A stretch of 64,000 nt of DNA from Oscheius dolichura. Its lineage: Eukaryota; Nematoda; Chromadorea; Rhabditida; Rhabditidae. The stretch is from assembly GCA_932521035.1 (NCBI GenBank), contig OW051494.1, positions 8,728,001 to 8,792,000 of the forward strand, written 5' to 3'. Below the pieces are notes generated by a model. It made no database searches and had not been told where the DNA came from. It saw only the letters and a program-made list of their open reading frames with translations. This document shows positions 1-12,312 of the stretch, one piece after another. Within the stretch, counting starts at the first letter, position 1, and the number at the start of each line of letters is the position of its first letter. A program made the position numbers and the translations under genes.

Positions 1-365
1 CGGTCTTCCTTTAATAATCTTCTTGCTGCCGAGATTTTACGGGTGCGGAGAATAAACGCCACCGTGTCGTCCCTTTACCATCGTGCAATGGCTGTTTTTT
101 AACGGATTTCCATCTTGTGTCAAGGCGTACTGTAACCGTCCACCCCCTAATGACCACATTTCTAGAGTAATTCTCTTCCCCATCCGCTAATAATCATTAA
201 AAACGCTGCTATGCGTATATTTCTGCCAGTAAGACAATTTTTCAGTTATGATTTATCTAAAGAGAATACACGAAGAGAAAATACTGGGAAATGAGGTTAA
301 AGTCTCCAAAAAATTGATTTAAATAGACTATTGTTAACTACCCACATATATCACCTTCTTTTTCA
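1..365. other. Non-coding stretch with one TIR fragment
   Basis: No supported gene. Positions 28-46 carry the word GCCGAGATTTTACGGGTGC, the right-hand arm of the hairpin element seen whole at 12313-12452. A left-type arm lies at 680-698. The two face inside-out, so they are more likely fragments of two elements than ends of one. Confidence 0.5.
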
Positions 366-540
366 GCTGTCCCCACCTGGTAGAAGGAGCACGCGAATCT
401 TCTTCAAGAGAAAGATTGATGGAAACGCCAAGCCGAGGAATTTTTTGCGCATGCTTCTGCACAACAATCCTCAACTTCTTCCTCCAACTCCAGTATGTTC
501 TATTTCCTTCTTTTTTTTCTGTTTTTATAGCCCGAATTAA
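366..540 (+). CDS. Possible last exon of a gene entering from the left
   Basis: A TTTTTCAG acceptor at about 358-365 opens a basic, proline-containing frame starting LSPPGRRSTR that either reads to a stop at 538-540 or is spliced at GTATGT (about 493). The protein is not recognised, and no partner exon could be joined in frame downstream because the next acceptor (944) leads straight into a stop. It may be the end of a gene outside the window or a chance frame. Confidence 0.2.
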
Positions 541-960
541 TCTGACCGCCGAGATAAACGGTTACTGTAGACGGATAGGCAATTTCGGCGAATTTTGAAA
601 CGATTCTGGCTCGAGAAAATGAAGAAAAGTGAGATCAAAAGGCGGTAGTAGCAAGATTTGGGGTATCTCTCACGCGCCAGCACCCGTAATGTCTCGGCAG
701 CTGAACGCTCTTTTACCGAGCGCGCCGTCACTTCATACGGCTGCTTTCGTACTCTGAAATCTCGATTTGAGCGATTTTGTGCAAAAAAATGAGAAATCTT
801 CCGTGAACTTTGTCTATAGAGCCATTTTTGTACCATCTCCAAAGGAACGGGCAGGTGCTTTTCTATTAAAAATTAATCTCTCACAAGAGTGGCCACCGCT
901 TTGTTTTAAAAGAAACGACTAGATTCTTATAATTTCTGTTTTCAGATCAAACAAAAATAG
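541..960. other. Intergenic; TIR fragment
   Basis: No gene seen. A left-type arm of the CACCCGTAAAGTCTC element family lies at 680-698 with one mismatch. A TTTTCAG at 938-944, about 16 bases before the ATG at 961, is a candidate trans-splice or 5'UTR acceptor for the next gene. Confidence 0.4.
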
Positions 961-2500
961 ATGGCAGATCACCTTGTTGGGCGTCGCGCCCTCCGACTTC
1001 TTGACAGAAGGCCTGTGCCGAACCAGCTTGTAAGTTTTTTACCGTACCCTCGGATTTAATTGATATTTTCCCCAATTGAAAGATCACTAGGCCCATTTTT
1101 GAGTTGTCCTTTTTTGAAGACATTCAAAGCTCAACAAATAGATCAAAAATCGTTTTTGATGGCAAACCCCAGCATTCGATCCCAAGTTTCTCCTTTTGAA
1201 ATGAACTTGGACCCCAAATCCACTTCTAATTCAAGTAATAACTTTGAGAAACCGCTTTCGGAGAGATACGAAACAGTTTTTCGCTATGTTCCATTCTGGA
1301 CTACTTCTTTTGAAGCCAATCGAGGCATCTGTTCGTTCTTGCCACATTTGAAATTCCCATTTTGATTTGGAGCACCTGTTTTCACTATACAGTATTATAT
1401 TTTATGTTAAAGCTGAAAAAAACTCAGGAACAATGCTTTTATTTGCCTGAAATGTTACTAAAGCCAACGATTCTGAATAGAAAACGGGAGGAGATGGTAC
1501 AATAGTCATTCATGGTCGTCTCTCGGCGGTTGACTACCTCGCCGTGCTTTTGGAAATTATATGCCCGTAACTCTTCCCAAATCCTACCCTAATAATAGGC
1601 AGATCTCTGTCCTATTGGGTATTAGAAGTGACCTGTCGTCTGTACGGATTGACAGGTCAAATGAGAGAGAAGCAGAAAGTTTCGACCGTTTGACCTTTTG
1701 CGACGGCCAACTCTTTTTCGACTGTCAAATTTGTAATCCAAACGCGGCCAAAGGCCGCCGAAGGCATACTGGTATCGAAAGAAATTCAACAATCCGACGG
1801 ATTTTGTCGTTAAAAATAAGAAAAAAAATAAAAAAGAAAAAAAATATTAAAGTACCAGTACCGATAAAAGCAACAATTCTGAAAAGAAGAAAAAAACAAT
1901 ATAGAGAAGAGTAGCCCTGCTGTAACTCTGGAGCAGAAAGCATCGACTAAACCATTTATTTACAGGAACTTGATACAATGTTTGCGGGTCCTTTAATGCC
2001 GCCGATCAATCTTGGCCGCACAAATCGCAGACTTGTCATTGTTCCACTTACGTCTACTGCCAAGAAATCTACAAGATCTTTGCGCCCTGGAGGGAAAATA
2101 TATATCGACCGCGTTTTGAACTGCTTTCTGGCGTGAAGAGCTTGACTATAAGAAAACTCTTGAAACGCACGCTGTTGTGAGTTATTTTTATCCCATTCTT
2201 CTATCAACATTCTTTCAGGTAGGAGGTCGACTCAGAGTGTCTCTCAATTTTAAAACTGATGATAAGGGAAACAAACACAAGATATTTGATCTGGCACAAC
2301 TTACTCTTAATCATCTTTTCCGTGCCGAAGATGACAGAGACGATCGACGCGAGGCTATGCTGAGGTTCATGAGCACACTAGTCTGCTCAACTTGTCTAAC
2401 GTCGCCAACTTGGCGCCCGAGGGCATTGACTTTTTACAATGCGATTGGCAAGTCCTCCAATAAGTTTGACCAAGTTGTGGATGATCTCACACCTTCCTAG
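961..2500 (+). CDS. Uncharacterised protein, three exons, one frame break
   Basis: Exons read as 961-1029, 1966-2176 and 2219-2500, with donors GTAAGT and GTGAGT and acceptors TTTACAG and TTTCAG; AATAAA lies at 2535-2540. The product would be about 186 residues, basic in the middle (KKSTRSLRPGGK) and ending in a charged helix-like stretch (RAEDDRDDRREAMLRF). No family is recognised. The middle exon is one base too long: its 5' part runs into TGA at 2137-2139, while the 3' part (REELDYKKTLETHAV) is open one base over and joins the last exon in frame. Either the genome or assembly has a one-base insertion here, or the locus is a young pseudogene. The first intron is about 0.94 kb. Confidence 0.45.
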
Positions 2501-2540
2501 CTCCCAGATATTTCCCATGATGTGATGCCATTTGAATAAA

Positions 2541-3600
2541 ATCGTTTGAAAACTTGCGTTTTGACAACCTATCATAATTGAGTTAGTAAGCAATCATAAT
2601 AATAATTAGTAGTTTCAGTGATGGGCGAAAAGCGTTCCTACTTGGCTTCTTCTAAATCCGGTGACTCAGTCTTGAGTAGATGAATATAGCCACGTTTTAC
2701 TGCAAGCAAAATTCAGATCCTTGGTAAAAATAGAAAGTGATATAATTAGAAAAGGACAACTGAAAATTTTTAGTAACAAACAAATATAACAAAAAAGTGA
2801 TAAACTTCCTCAACAATTGATAGCCTTGAACATTGGAGACTCTTCATAGATGTTGATCAGCTTCTTAATTTGCTTCGGAGTATGCAAAGAAATAGAAACT
2901 ATATTGTGACCGCGCGAAATAGAAAACTTATGGTCGCGCGAAATAGAAACTATAATAAAAAAAGTTTCTATTTCGCGCGGCCACCATATAGTTTCTGACC
3001 CCGAGCCGCGGCGGCCCCCGGGATTAAGACATTTTTTATCCCTTTACCGTCGGACAGACAGATAGACAAACACCATAGCACTTTAATAAGGGGTAGATCC
3101 ATAGCTTACAAGTCGGTTGACCAGTTTGCCGGATTTTACGTGTTAAACAAAATGGCGTGCCACGACTTAACACGAGGGGGTTAGCAGCTAACGAAAACGA
3201 TTTCTAGCATAACTTTTGACGACCTATCGAATGGTGTGGGTCTTGTCGCGTAAAGCCACCTTAAAGTTAAAAGGTTCCCTTGTAAGAGACCGGGGTTGTC
3301 AGTTGAGAGGTCGAGGGTTCGATAAAAAGTCGTCCGGCAAATTGAAAAATCGTCCATCAAACGAAAAAATCGTCTTGCAAATATAATTCCCCCTGTTATT
3401 GCCTTTTCCCTATTCAAAACTTTCTTTATTGACAATTTTACAGTACGTGTTTATTGCTTGTTCAACGCTGTTTTTTCCCACCAATTTTCCTCATTCATTC
3501 TTTCTTTCAGTCACCCCATAGAGCTCACGGGAAAGCGGAGAATATTCTAGAATCTTCATGTCACCTGTAATCAACGCGATCCTTTTCGCGTCACTGAGCC
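2541..3600. other. Intergenic with hairpin and tRNA-derived remnant
   Basis: No gene seen. Besides the hairpin at 2888-2997, positions about 3190-3320 resemble 44140-44240 (shared words AAAGCCACC and AAAGTTAA, and a nearby GGGTTCGA that resembles a pol III B box). This suggests two old copies of a tRNA-derived interspersed repeat. Confidence 0.4.
2888..2997. repeat. Short hairpin (MITE-like) element
   Basis: The word CGCGCGAAATAGAAA occurs twice on the left (about 2910 and 2935) and once inverted on the right (2963-2985). The outer ends GAAACTATAT and ATATAGTTTC pair as well. The palindrome spans about 110 bases with a short AT-rich loop and has no coding potential. Confidence 0.7.
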
Positions 3601-3602
3601 CC

Positions 3603-3610
3603 TATATAAT
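3603..3610 (+). promoter_or_regulatory. TATA box of the skr gene
   Basis: TATATAAT lies 53 bases before the ATG at 3663. It places transcription start near 3630, so the in-frame upstream ATG at 3558 would lie outside the mRNA. This is why 3663 is taken as the start codon. Confidence 0.55.
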
Positions 3611-3662
3611 CCAGCGAATTCTCGCGTTTCCATCACATTCGTCTCTCCGCTCTCCGCTCAAG

Positions 3663-4253
3663 ATGTCCACCGAAACCGCCGTTGTCCAATCCAGCCCCGC
3701 TCCCGCTCCCAAGAAGATGATGGAATTCAGCCTGTTGGCCAACGATGGCGAGAAGGTCACCGTCCAGGAAGACGTCGCGTTCCAGTCGAATTTACTGAAG
3801 AAGATGGTCTCCGATCTGGGAATCTCCTCGTCTGACGATGCAATGCTCTCGGACTCCCTCCCCATCTCCAATGTCAACGGCTGGACCCTGAACAAGATTA
3901 TGGAATGGTGTACCGTCCATCGTGGCGAGACCTACAAGCCCAAGGAGGAACACGAAGATCCCCGAATCACCCTGACCAATGAAGATAGGGTATACATGGA
4001 CGTCACCTCGGATCAGCTCCATGCCATGCTCATGGTTTGTTCTTTTCTCGCCTTTCTTTAGTTCATAATCGATTTTCAGGGAGCTAATTACCTGGATATT
4101 CCCGGGCTCATTGACATCATCACCCAGAAGATTGCCGACCTCATTGACAACAAGACGGTGGAAGAGATCAGGGACATCTACGGACTGACCAACGACTTCA
4201 CCCCCGAGGAAGAAGAAGAAGTCCGTCAGCGATTCGAATGGGTGGAGGCCTAA
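3663..4253 (+). CDS. skr: Skp1-related SCF ubiquitin-ligase adaptor
   Basis: Exons 3663-4034 and 4080-4253 (45-base intron, ATTTTCAG acceptor) give 181 residues; human SKP1 has 163. The N-terminal half (about 19-125) is the POZ fold that binds cullin-1: [20 protein letters not shown], then [18 protein letters not shown]. The C-terminal half is the Skp1 dimerisation and F-box-binding part: [20 protein letters not shown], then [20 protein letters not shown]. The last residues (RFEWVEA) differ from the usual QWCEEK end. Nematodes carry many skr paralogues, so this could be a specialised member; which one cannot be told. The product should act in nucleus and cytosol, linking F-box proteins to the cullin. 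AATAAA is at 4294-4299. Confidence 0.95.
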
Positions 4254-4299
4254 ATTTTATTGATCTTCTCAATTTCTGTGATAATTATGCGCCAATAAA

Positions 4300-4769
4300 C
4301 GCTTTCCTCCCTATTGAATTTGTTTTGATTACTTCGATCACGTAAAGCGATGAAGGTGGGCTCGCGTTCGCAACGGATTATCCCGGGGGGAAAATAGGCC
4401 CCGTTGAAAACTCTTGCAGCGGCCGTAATTTGGGGCGACTCCCAGAGACAGCTCGTCAAAAACATTCACTTGTACTGTTGCCGTATCTCACTGGTGACGA
4501 ATTTCAAATACAGCATCGGCACCAGAGAGACGCCTCTTATCGAAAGCGGCTGCCAAGATTAGTTATCTGCTCCCAATTTCCACCGGAAATGTCATGGATC
4601 ACTAAATCTAAGAAGCTAACTCGCACAAGGTGTTTTCAATTGCTGGTGAAAGGATACTGTATAAAAAAAACATTGGTTGATTTAGGTACTCACAGAGAAG
4701 ATAAATAGGGATAAAGGAAATATTCCTCCGACTACATATATCGTAGGTAAAAGGTAGAAGACAGTTTAA
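4300..4769. other. Intergenic
   Basis: No gene, RNA or repeat could be supported here. A TTAA-flanked element begins at the right edge. Confidence 0.4.
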
Positions 4770-5192
4770 AGGGACCGTCTCATACGCTCCAATCGTGTAA
4801 CGCAGAATGGGGCGCGCTTATTATTTTTTGCATTCATATACCACTTTCTAGGCATTTTTACTGTTTTTAAATCATTTATCCGTTTTTGGCGGCCCCAAAT
4901 TACTATACAACAGTCGAGAAAGTACATAAAAATGGCTAAATAGAAAAGAAAGAAGCAATTTCAATAAATTTTTCAATAAATAAAAAATTTCAAAGAGTAC
5001 CGTTGAAATGCACAAAATTCGTTTTTCGCCGAGTTATGTTTTTGTCCATATATCAAATTGATTCTTATAATTTGCTTAATTTATTGCAATAAAAATCAGC
5101 AGAAAAAAGCAAGAAAAGTCATAGTAAAAAACAAATTCACTAATTAGGGGGGTACTGTACCAATTCGCAATGGCGCGTGTGTTACGGTCCCT
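4770..5192. mobile_element. Non-autonomous TIR element, TTAA target, AGGGACC ends
   Basis: TTAA (4766-4769) is followed by AGGGACCGTCTC, and the right end reads GTTACGGTCCCT then TTAA (5193-5196). The interior is AT-rich without a transposase frame. Short inverted ends with a duplicated TTAA fit a piggyBac-like MITE. The same end type recurs at 29468, 29839, 32020 and 55124. Confidence 0.7.
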
Positions 5193-5395
5193 TTAATTTA
5201 CTCTTCTGAGTTAGTTTCAATGGAAACTCAAAAACGATAAAAGTAACATCATTTTTGACCTGAAGCGCTTTTCTCACTGCTGGATATTCGTCTGTCTGAT
5301 AACGTTCCTCCTTTGGTTTTATTGATGTCTCTTTTCCAGATACCTTATCACGTCCCTTTAAATATGGCTCACCATCAACTGATTTCAATCGGGCC

Positions 5396-6535
5396 ATGTT
5401 TTTTTCCATCGTCTTCTTCTCCCTTCTGCCGTTGCTTTCTGCAGACTGCCCTTCTGGCAGCCTTGCCTACCAGGACAGATGTTACCAGTTCATCTCCGCC
5501 CCGGCTACTTTCCTCCAAGCTGAGGAAAATTGCGTTGTCTTGAACGGACATCTGACATCGGTTAGAAACGCCTTTGAAAATAGTTTCTTCTCCGGTTGGT
5601 TGCTTTCCAATCCTCTAAAATTATCCTAGCAAATCCGATCTTCACCAGCGATGATTATTGGCTCGGTGGAAGTCTCCTGGAAGGTTCTAACTGGAGCTGG
5701 ATCGACGGAACTACGTTCACCTACAGTAATTGGGCAGCTCAACAGCCAACCGCCAACAACTGCCTCTCGACTGCTGCTTCTACCAATCTCTGGAGGTATT
5801 TGCCTAATTTTTCGCGTCTTCAAATAATATGTTCAGCGCGGGCGACTGCACCCAGAGTAAACCATACATCTGTAGTGTTACTCCTCTTCCGACTACTCCC
5901 AGCTATAGCCATACACCGCCCTGTGGCCAGTTTTGGTACGATAAGGACATTAACTCCTGCTTCTATGGTAAACTAGTGGGCCGTGGGCCGCCTGCGACCG
6001 CTTTGGGTTTAAACTTTAATCCTATTGCCGTCGAATTGAACAAACGATGCCTCCTACCGCCGTTGGCGGCGTTAGCATTAAACTTCTTTAATGCCTATTT
6101 AGTGAGTGTATCTTCTGCTGCGCTATCCTTCTATGACGCTGAAAGAGCATGCCAACAAAACGGCTACCACTTGGCCTCTATCCTCAGTAACGAGGACAGG
6201 ATGTTTTTCCCCAGTACGCAAGAGAACTCACACAAACAGGGAGACTATTGTAGAGCATGTCAAGAAGGAGGGATACGTTTGGTTCGGTCTGTATCGTAAC
6301 GGCACCGATCAGAATTGGTCTTTCACTGACAGCTCGCCAATGTACTACACAAATTGGAGGACGAACGAGCCTTCCAATTGGAACGGAAATGTCTGCGTTG
6401 CTGTAAGCGTTCATCCGTTCTTGAAAACAAAGCATATTTCAGCTTGACAGCGACAACAACGACCAAACATGGGTCACCCATTCGTGTACGGCCGTCTTCA
6501 AGAGCTGGATTTGCAGGCGCCCCGTTTTCCTCTAA
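5396..6535 (+). CDS. Secreted protein with two C-type lectin domains (frame break in domain 2)
   Basis: Exons 5396-5594, 5630-5795, 5837-5967, 6103-6402 and 6443-6535; introns are 35-135 bases. After a hydrophobic signal peptide (about 1-17) come CTLD 1 (about 19-135: CPSGSLAYQDRCYQF, DDYWLGGSLLEGSNWSWIDG, SKPYIC) and CTLD 2 (about 150-290: CGQFWYDKDINSCFY, EGYVWFGLYRNGTDQNWSF, FKSWIC). Sugar-site residues are only partly kept (QPT in domain 1, EPS in domain 2), so calcium-dependent mannose binding is uncertain. In exon 4 the frame entering (FYDAERACQQNGYHLASI) and the frame leaving (EHVKKEGYVWFGL) differ by one base somewhere in 6195-6250. AATAAA at 6631-6636. Expected length if the frame were continuous is about 295. 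The family is large in nematodes and often tied to pathogen response. Confidence 0.85.
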
Positions 6536-6900
6536 ATTCTGGACGATAGGGGAGGTGGCCTGCTTCTTGACTCACCAGACTCAGAGCGCGCTTATCGGCA
6601 GTGGACAGTTGTTTAACAGTTGTTCATCCCAATAAAAAATATAACTCCAACTAAAGTTGACAAAAGGGGGAGGATGAGCCGGAACCTCAGGAGGGCAATC
6701 TCTTCTTTGTATTTGTTGCTGTTTACTAATTTCTGGTCGGCCTTTCCCTTCTCGAAAACCGGTTCCTTCCGGCCACCCCACAACAAGTAAACACGCCTAC
6801 CCTCCATCCCTGCTGTCCGTCCCTATCACAGCTGGCATTGTCGAAATATTTTGCCCCCTGCCGCTAGTAGCTCATAAAGATAAGAGCCGTCTCCCCTCTC

Positions 6901-6906
6901 TATAAG
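6901..6906 (+). promoter_or_regulatory. Possible TATA box of the arrestin-domain gene
   Basis: TATAAG lies 38 bases before the ATG at 6939. This is the right spacing for a core promoter with a short leader, but no other promoter sign was found. Confidence 0.35.
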
Positions 6907-6938
6907 CTGGTTTGTCGAATTTTTAAATCGGCTTAAAA

Positions 6939-9900
6939 ATGTCCTATCACTACCTTTTTCCTTCCGTAATGCGTATGAATGTCGAGTTCTCCTCCCCCTC
7001 CTCAGTTTACGAGCCGGGAGGTGAAGTTTCCGGGCTGGTTGTGTTTGAATGCGATCGACCGCTACCTGTAAGTTGTCTAGAATTTTGTGACAAGAATTTT
7101 TCAGGCAAAAATTATTACCGTAACTGTTGAGGGGATTGCCTTCAATTCCTTTATTCGCGTAGATGTCTCCACAAGAGGGTGAGTTCTCCCCGGGTCTCTT
7201 TTCGTCTCCTTTATATCGTTTCCCCCATTTTTCTTTTTATGTATCTTTCCTCTTTGCCACTCCTCTTGTGTTCTTCAGCTTTTCAAGAGTAAGAATGGCT
7301 GGAAAATATCGCGCCAAGACCCCCTCAAAGGAGGATACCATTTAGTGGCCCTGAAACCTTCCTGAAGACGGTAGAACGTGATTTCTCGGGGCTACAATCT
7401 TACAACTGAAAGGCGTGGAGGGGACGATTTTGTTGTCCCTTCTTGTAGGATTATAAAGGAGGAATGTAGGATTATAATGTAGGAAAATAAACCACCGGGA
7501 TGTGTCTAAATGGGAACATCGTCCGTCTGGTAGCCTGTGATACCTCATTGAAGCCGTGGCAGTCATTTTTCTCCCAGTAGAGCCATTGAACTTTATGCGG
7601 ACGTTTGTTGTAGTTCTGCGCAGCAGCCTAACGGGTTGTCCTCTTGGTTTTCTTACACCCCGGGAGAAAAAACTGCTCTTCGTTCGAATAAACCCCATTT
7701 TATTTCAGTGGTGGTGTTTCTGGTGCTAAAATTGAGTACATTAACCAGTCTCACGGGCTGTGGTCTCCAACGGAACATGAAGACAAGCTGGAGAGAGGAT
7801 TCCATCGCTTTCCTTTCTGTTTTCGACTGCCACTCAACTGTCCGCCCAGTTTTGAAGGTAAGTTACGGTCAAAGTTCATTTTCTACTAGAAAAAGAAGAG
7901 AGTAGACTAGCAAATTTGGCGAGAAGAGGACGGGAAAAGTGTAAGAAAGACGTGAAAATGGCGTGGTGGTCAACGTGTTTCCCCCTTACCTGCCTGTTGC
8001 CCACTTGAGTGCAGTTTGCCCGGCTACTTTGGTATTATTCAGCAATTTTCCTGTCCAACCTAGGTTCAGTAGACTCTGTTTGATCTCTAACTGGATAAAA
8101 AACCAATTCTTTGAAGATTAAACACACGAGTAATGCGCCGTTCAAACAGATCAAACCCCGTCGCGTCTTTCCCAGCTCCTCAACCTGGACGAGTTATTTT
8201 TGTCCTAAATTTGGCTCCTTCAATTATTTTTAGATCTAAAATACGCCCGATAATCTTCAAATAAATGGAATACTCCATGTTAGCATCGTTCCTAACAGTT
8301 TGGGTAGTTTTGTGTACACAACAATGACCACGTGAGGGAAAATATGAGCCAGCGAGTTCAATCGCCGTCATTTCAAGTTTCTGATTGAATTCCCTATGCA
8401 AATTCCTCCATTTTTTTGATTTAAATAAAATTGACTACTGTAGTTTTTGCTGGCTATAGTCCCGATTGGATTAGGTCCCGAGAAGAAAGAGAAAAGCTCC
8501 AAATTCCATCCCTCTCTTTCCACTGGCTTTCCCTAACCGAACGTCCATTGGTCTTCCAACTTTCCCCGGTTTGAACTGTCCCCCCGCTGTTTCCACTTTT
8601 GCACAATTAAACCCCCACGGCCTGACGTATATGATCACGAATCGGAGGGATAGATCACCTCAAAATCGATCGCCATCTCTGTTCCCGCTGGTCGAATTGT
8701 AATTCCCTATGTGTGTGTATGATTCCTATACTGAACCGGCGCTGGTGAGAGTTCCCCCTCTTTTTCCGCGATTGAAACCAGGAAAGGCCACTACGATACC
8801 TTTCTACCCTCTGCTGCGTATTAAACGTCCTACGCAGCCAATTTAACACCATTTTCTTTCCACTCAAGACCACTGAAAGTTCAGAAACGGGGCTCACCTT
8901 TTCCCCTAGGCACATTCCCCTCTTCCCATGTTTTTAGACTGTTTTGGTTTTTGGGCCCGATAGCCAGACGGTGACTGTACCTTCCTCCCATCACCGCCTG
9001 AATCAGTATTCCCGCCAATTTAAACACCTATTGACGTTCCCTCACTATTTCAGCCATGAGCGGCGCTCTACGCTACCAGCTACGAGTTGAAGTGGACGGC
9101 CAGCTGGTGCCGAATAAATTCCCTTTCACAGGTGATTTTGCTTCATTTTTCCGTCTTTTTACAGTAGAATTTTAGTGAATCCCCGGCTGGATTTGAATCA
9201 AATCGAGGGAGCTTCCCTTCCCATTGTTATTGACAAGTCCAAGGAGATCAAATCAGCATTGGCGCGGCACAAAGGGGAAGTCCTCTTCAAGGTACGGATT
9301 TTGTTAGTTTTTTAACGGGTTGAAGCGGTTAAAATGGAGTATATTTACTTGCTGGCGATGTATAATATCCAGAAATTAAGAAAAATTGAGAAAAGGGTCC
9401 AAAAATTGGTCTACAGGGCATAATTTCAAAGGGCGCGCTTGCTTCATGCAAAGTATTTTTAGAATTCTCATAGTGGCGGGGGTTGCCCGTTATAAAAGGG
9501 CTGCAGGGTTCAAAAGGTGTTATTTTAAGTGGATGTGGTGTTCAAAATTCAGTTTGAAACAAAAAATCAATGAAAAAGGTTAAAAATTTCAGTTTCAGGG
9601 CTCCATTCCCCGGTCAGCTTTCGTCCCAGGCGAGGAGATAAAGGTCGACCTCCACGTGAGGAATAATTCCACCGAAAAATTCGTCAAAGCTGAGTTAAAA
9701 TTGATGCAGAGGGTCCTCCTCCGCGGAGCCATTGACATCACCTCGATGCCCTCCAGTGCCTCGGCCAATATGATCCAACATCTCAGTGATGAGAGTCAAG
9801 AAATTAGAAAAGTCGCCAAATCCGCAGAGGTACGGGGGTTTAAAGCGGAGTATTCAACGTTCTACGCAGTTATTTATCCAAAAAATTTGGTTCAGATGAT

Positions 9901-10392
9901 AGAAATAGCCAAGAATTCCTCGTCCCAACTGAAATTGAGCCTGAGAATTCCCGCCGTTGCGCAGAGCTTCGATTCCTGCGCAATTATCAAGCTGGAATAC
10001 TTTTTAAAGGTCTCTTTTAGCTATAAAATGGAGAGGATAATAAGTTTTCAGATAAAAATCAAGACCAGCTCGGCTCTCGGACCTTCGGTGAAGACCCAAG
10101 TGCCAATAATCATCGGAACCATTCCGCTGGTAGATGAATCGGCACCAAATTTAATTGACTTTGACCTGGGCGCCCCACCTGATTATTCTGAGCAACCGTC
10201 GAGCTCAACTTCTCCTCCCGAGTTCACCTATCAGGAAAGCGTTTTTGGACGGCATGCAACATCGAAGGAAGCCAATCATACTGAGGTACACCTTTTTCTC
10301 TAATCAAAATAGGGAATTTTCAGCCATTCGCTCCAAAATATCCGGTCTACGAAACGAAAGATGACGCCGCGGGCAGTTCACATAGTCATTGA
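6939..10392 (+). CDS. Arrestin-domain-containing (alpha-arrestin) protein
   Basis: Nine exons join in phase to 397 residues: 6939-7067, 7105-7178, 7709-7857, 9054-9131, 9176-9291, 9599-9829, 9896-10009, 10052-10285 and 10324-10392. Arrestin_N covers about 1-165 (MRMNVEFSSPSSVYEPGGEV, FRLPLNCPPSFE, GALRYQLRVEVDG); Arrestin_C covers about 170-325 (PRSAFVPGEEIKVDLHVRNN, then VPIIIGTIPL). The tail holds PPDY at 339-342, a PPxY motif that in this family recruits WW domains of NEDD4-type ubiquitin ligases, and ends with the family-typical PFAPKYPVY. The likely role is as an adaptor for ubiquitination and sorting of membrane proteins at plasma membrane and endosomes. Introns 2 and 3 are long (530 and 1196 bases). 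AATAAA about 450 bases after the stop (near 10845) may be the cleavage signal. Confidence 0.92.
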
Positions 10393-12312
10393 TACCGTAA
10401 TAGTGTTCGATTATCCTAATTATTGGGTTAAATTACCGTTTTTTTCACTTAATTTAACCCTAAATATCATTAGAAACCGCGCTCTGTAAACCTGCTCTAC
10501 CTAAAAACAGACCAGGCTACCATTTCATGTCATTTTCTTCTTTATTTTTCAGTTTTTTGAAATTTTAAAGGTTACAATAAGACCTGAGACATAAAAAAGC
10601 TGCTGAAAATGGAAAAAAAGGAGGTAAAAATGGTATAGAAATGGTCTAATTCCATCTGAACGAAGAGTTTCACCAGAGCGCGCTTACTATAGAAACCTGG
10701 GACCTCTATTTGAAGAAATGCGGTAATTTTTCTCCCGAAATAATTAATTTAGAGAAATATTGACAAATTGTTGTGCCATTATTATGTAATTATTGTATGT
10801 AAAATTGATTCAGGGTCCTTCTCTCAAGTATAACATTCCCAGCGAATAAAGAGTTTTCCAAAGAAAACAGCAAAAAAATAGTAGAAAGAAGTGAGAAATA
10901 GCGGGATTGTTATTACCTCCCGGTGGGAAATGACCTTGACAGTGAGGGCGCCGAGTCTCGCCTTCTCACCCGTAGGGAGGCCAGCGAGGGACGCGATGCG
11001 GAGCCGCGTCGCGTGAGCCCGAAAACGAGAAAGAGGCCAGCCGGAATAGCCGTCGACGGTCACCGGCTTATCCGGTCATGATCCCCGTTCCGATCACTTT
11101 TTTAATCATTTTACCACGTCTTTTCACCTTTTTTATCTGGTTTTTTCCTCTTTGAGACCTTAATTTTTCTCAAATTTTTTATTTTATGGAAAATACCCGT
11201 CTAATATGAATTTTCATCCATTTCCTTGATAGTTTATTAATTTTAGCCCATAAAGAACCTATTTTTAATGTTAACCAACCTTTTCTTTATTTATTTACCC
11301 CGCTTTTTTCCCTCGAAAACCTTGAATTCCATGAAAAAGAGCTATTAGTTTGACTAATTGGCCTTTCTTGTAGTCCCATTGGCGCCGTACACGCTCTAAT
11401 TCTCATAATAGCCAGGTGAAAAAGGGATGGTCGGCTGGTAGCAGCCTCTTTCCTTCTTTCCCTCCAAATTCGAGGCTCCTTGGTCGATTTTCCATCTTAA
11501 TCTGTCAATAAGGCTCTTTTCTGACTGTTGGTGCCCGATTTGTCCTCCCATTGTGAGTCAGCCTCTTCCAGGGGGTCTTCCCTCTCGTTTCTCCTCGTTT
11601 TCCCTGTTTTGAACCACTTTTCCAGTTCATTTTCCCTCTCTTATTGTGGCCTTTTCCAGTCTCTTAACTCTCGACTCCTTTCCCTCTTCTTCGGTTAATT
11701 GACCCCCCTTATAAACTAGTCATAGACCGGGAGAAATCCCGGCAATGGAGGGAGGCAGTTTCACATACGTGTTCCCAAGCTGTGCACATAGTTTTCAAAG
11801 CGAAAGAGAGAGCCAGAGCCTAAAAGGAAAGCAGAGAGAGAGAGATCTCCCCTCTACGTGTTCCCGTTGTTTAAACGCCGGCTGTGTTTACCTTTTTGGG
11901 GGTATAGTGACTGGGGGAAGGAGAGAGAAAGACAAGGCGAGAGAGCCGGGGAGAAACCGGGGCGGCAACGAGACAAGACGCGTCTTCCGCTTCCATCGAA
12001 ACAATTGGCACCGTCCTTTTTGTTCTCGGACACTATGTGGGAAACACGGTCTCTTTCCGTCTTTCCTTTCACCAGTTTGTAGTTTTTCTCGCTTCGCTCT
12101 TGGTCTTTGACGTTGGAAACTCAAAAAGATAGAGAGAAGCCTTGTTCAGACCTATCTTCTCTTTCTCCATTTTTTGTCATTTTCTAATATTTTTGAATAT
12201 TTTTATAGCTCTAGTCCCTCAATTTGGCAATTGTAGTCCTGATTCATACCCCGGATTGATTTCTCTACGATTAACGATGAAAAAGGGGAGAGAAAAGGCG
12301 TGGGAATCCCCG

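Noticed and set aside
3558-3662. Upstream in-frame ATG for the skr gene
   Set aside because: It lies before the TATA box at 3603, so it should not be in the mRNA; the Skp1 fold starts after 3663.
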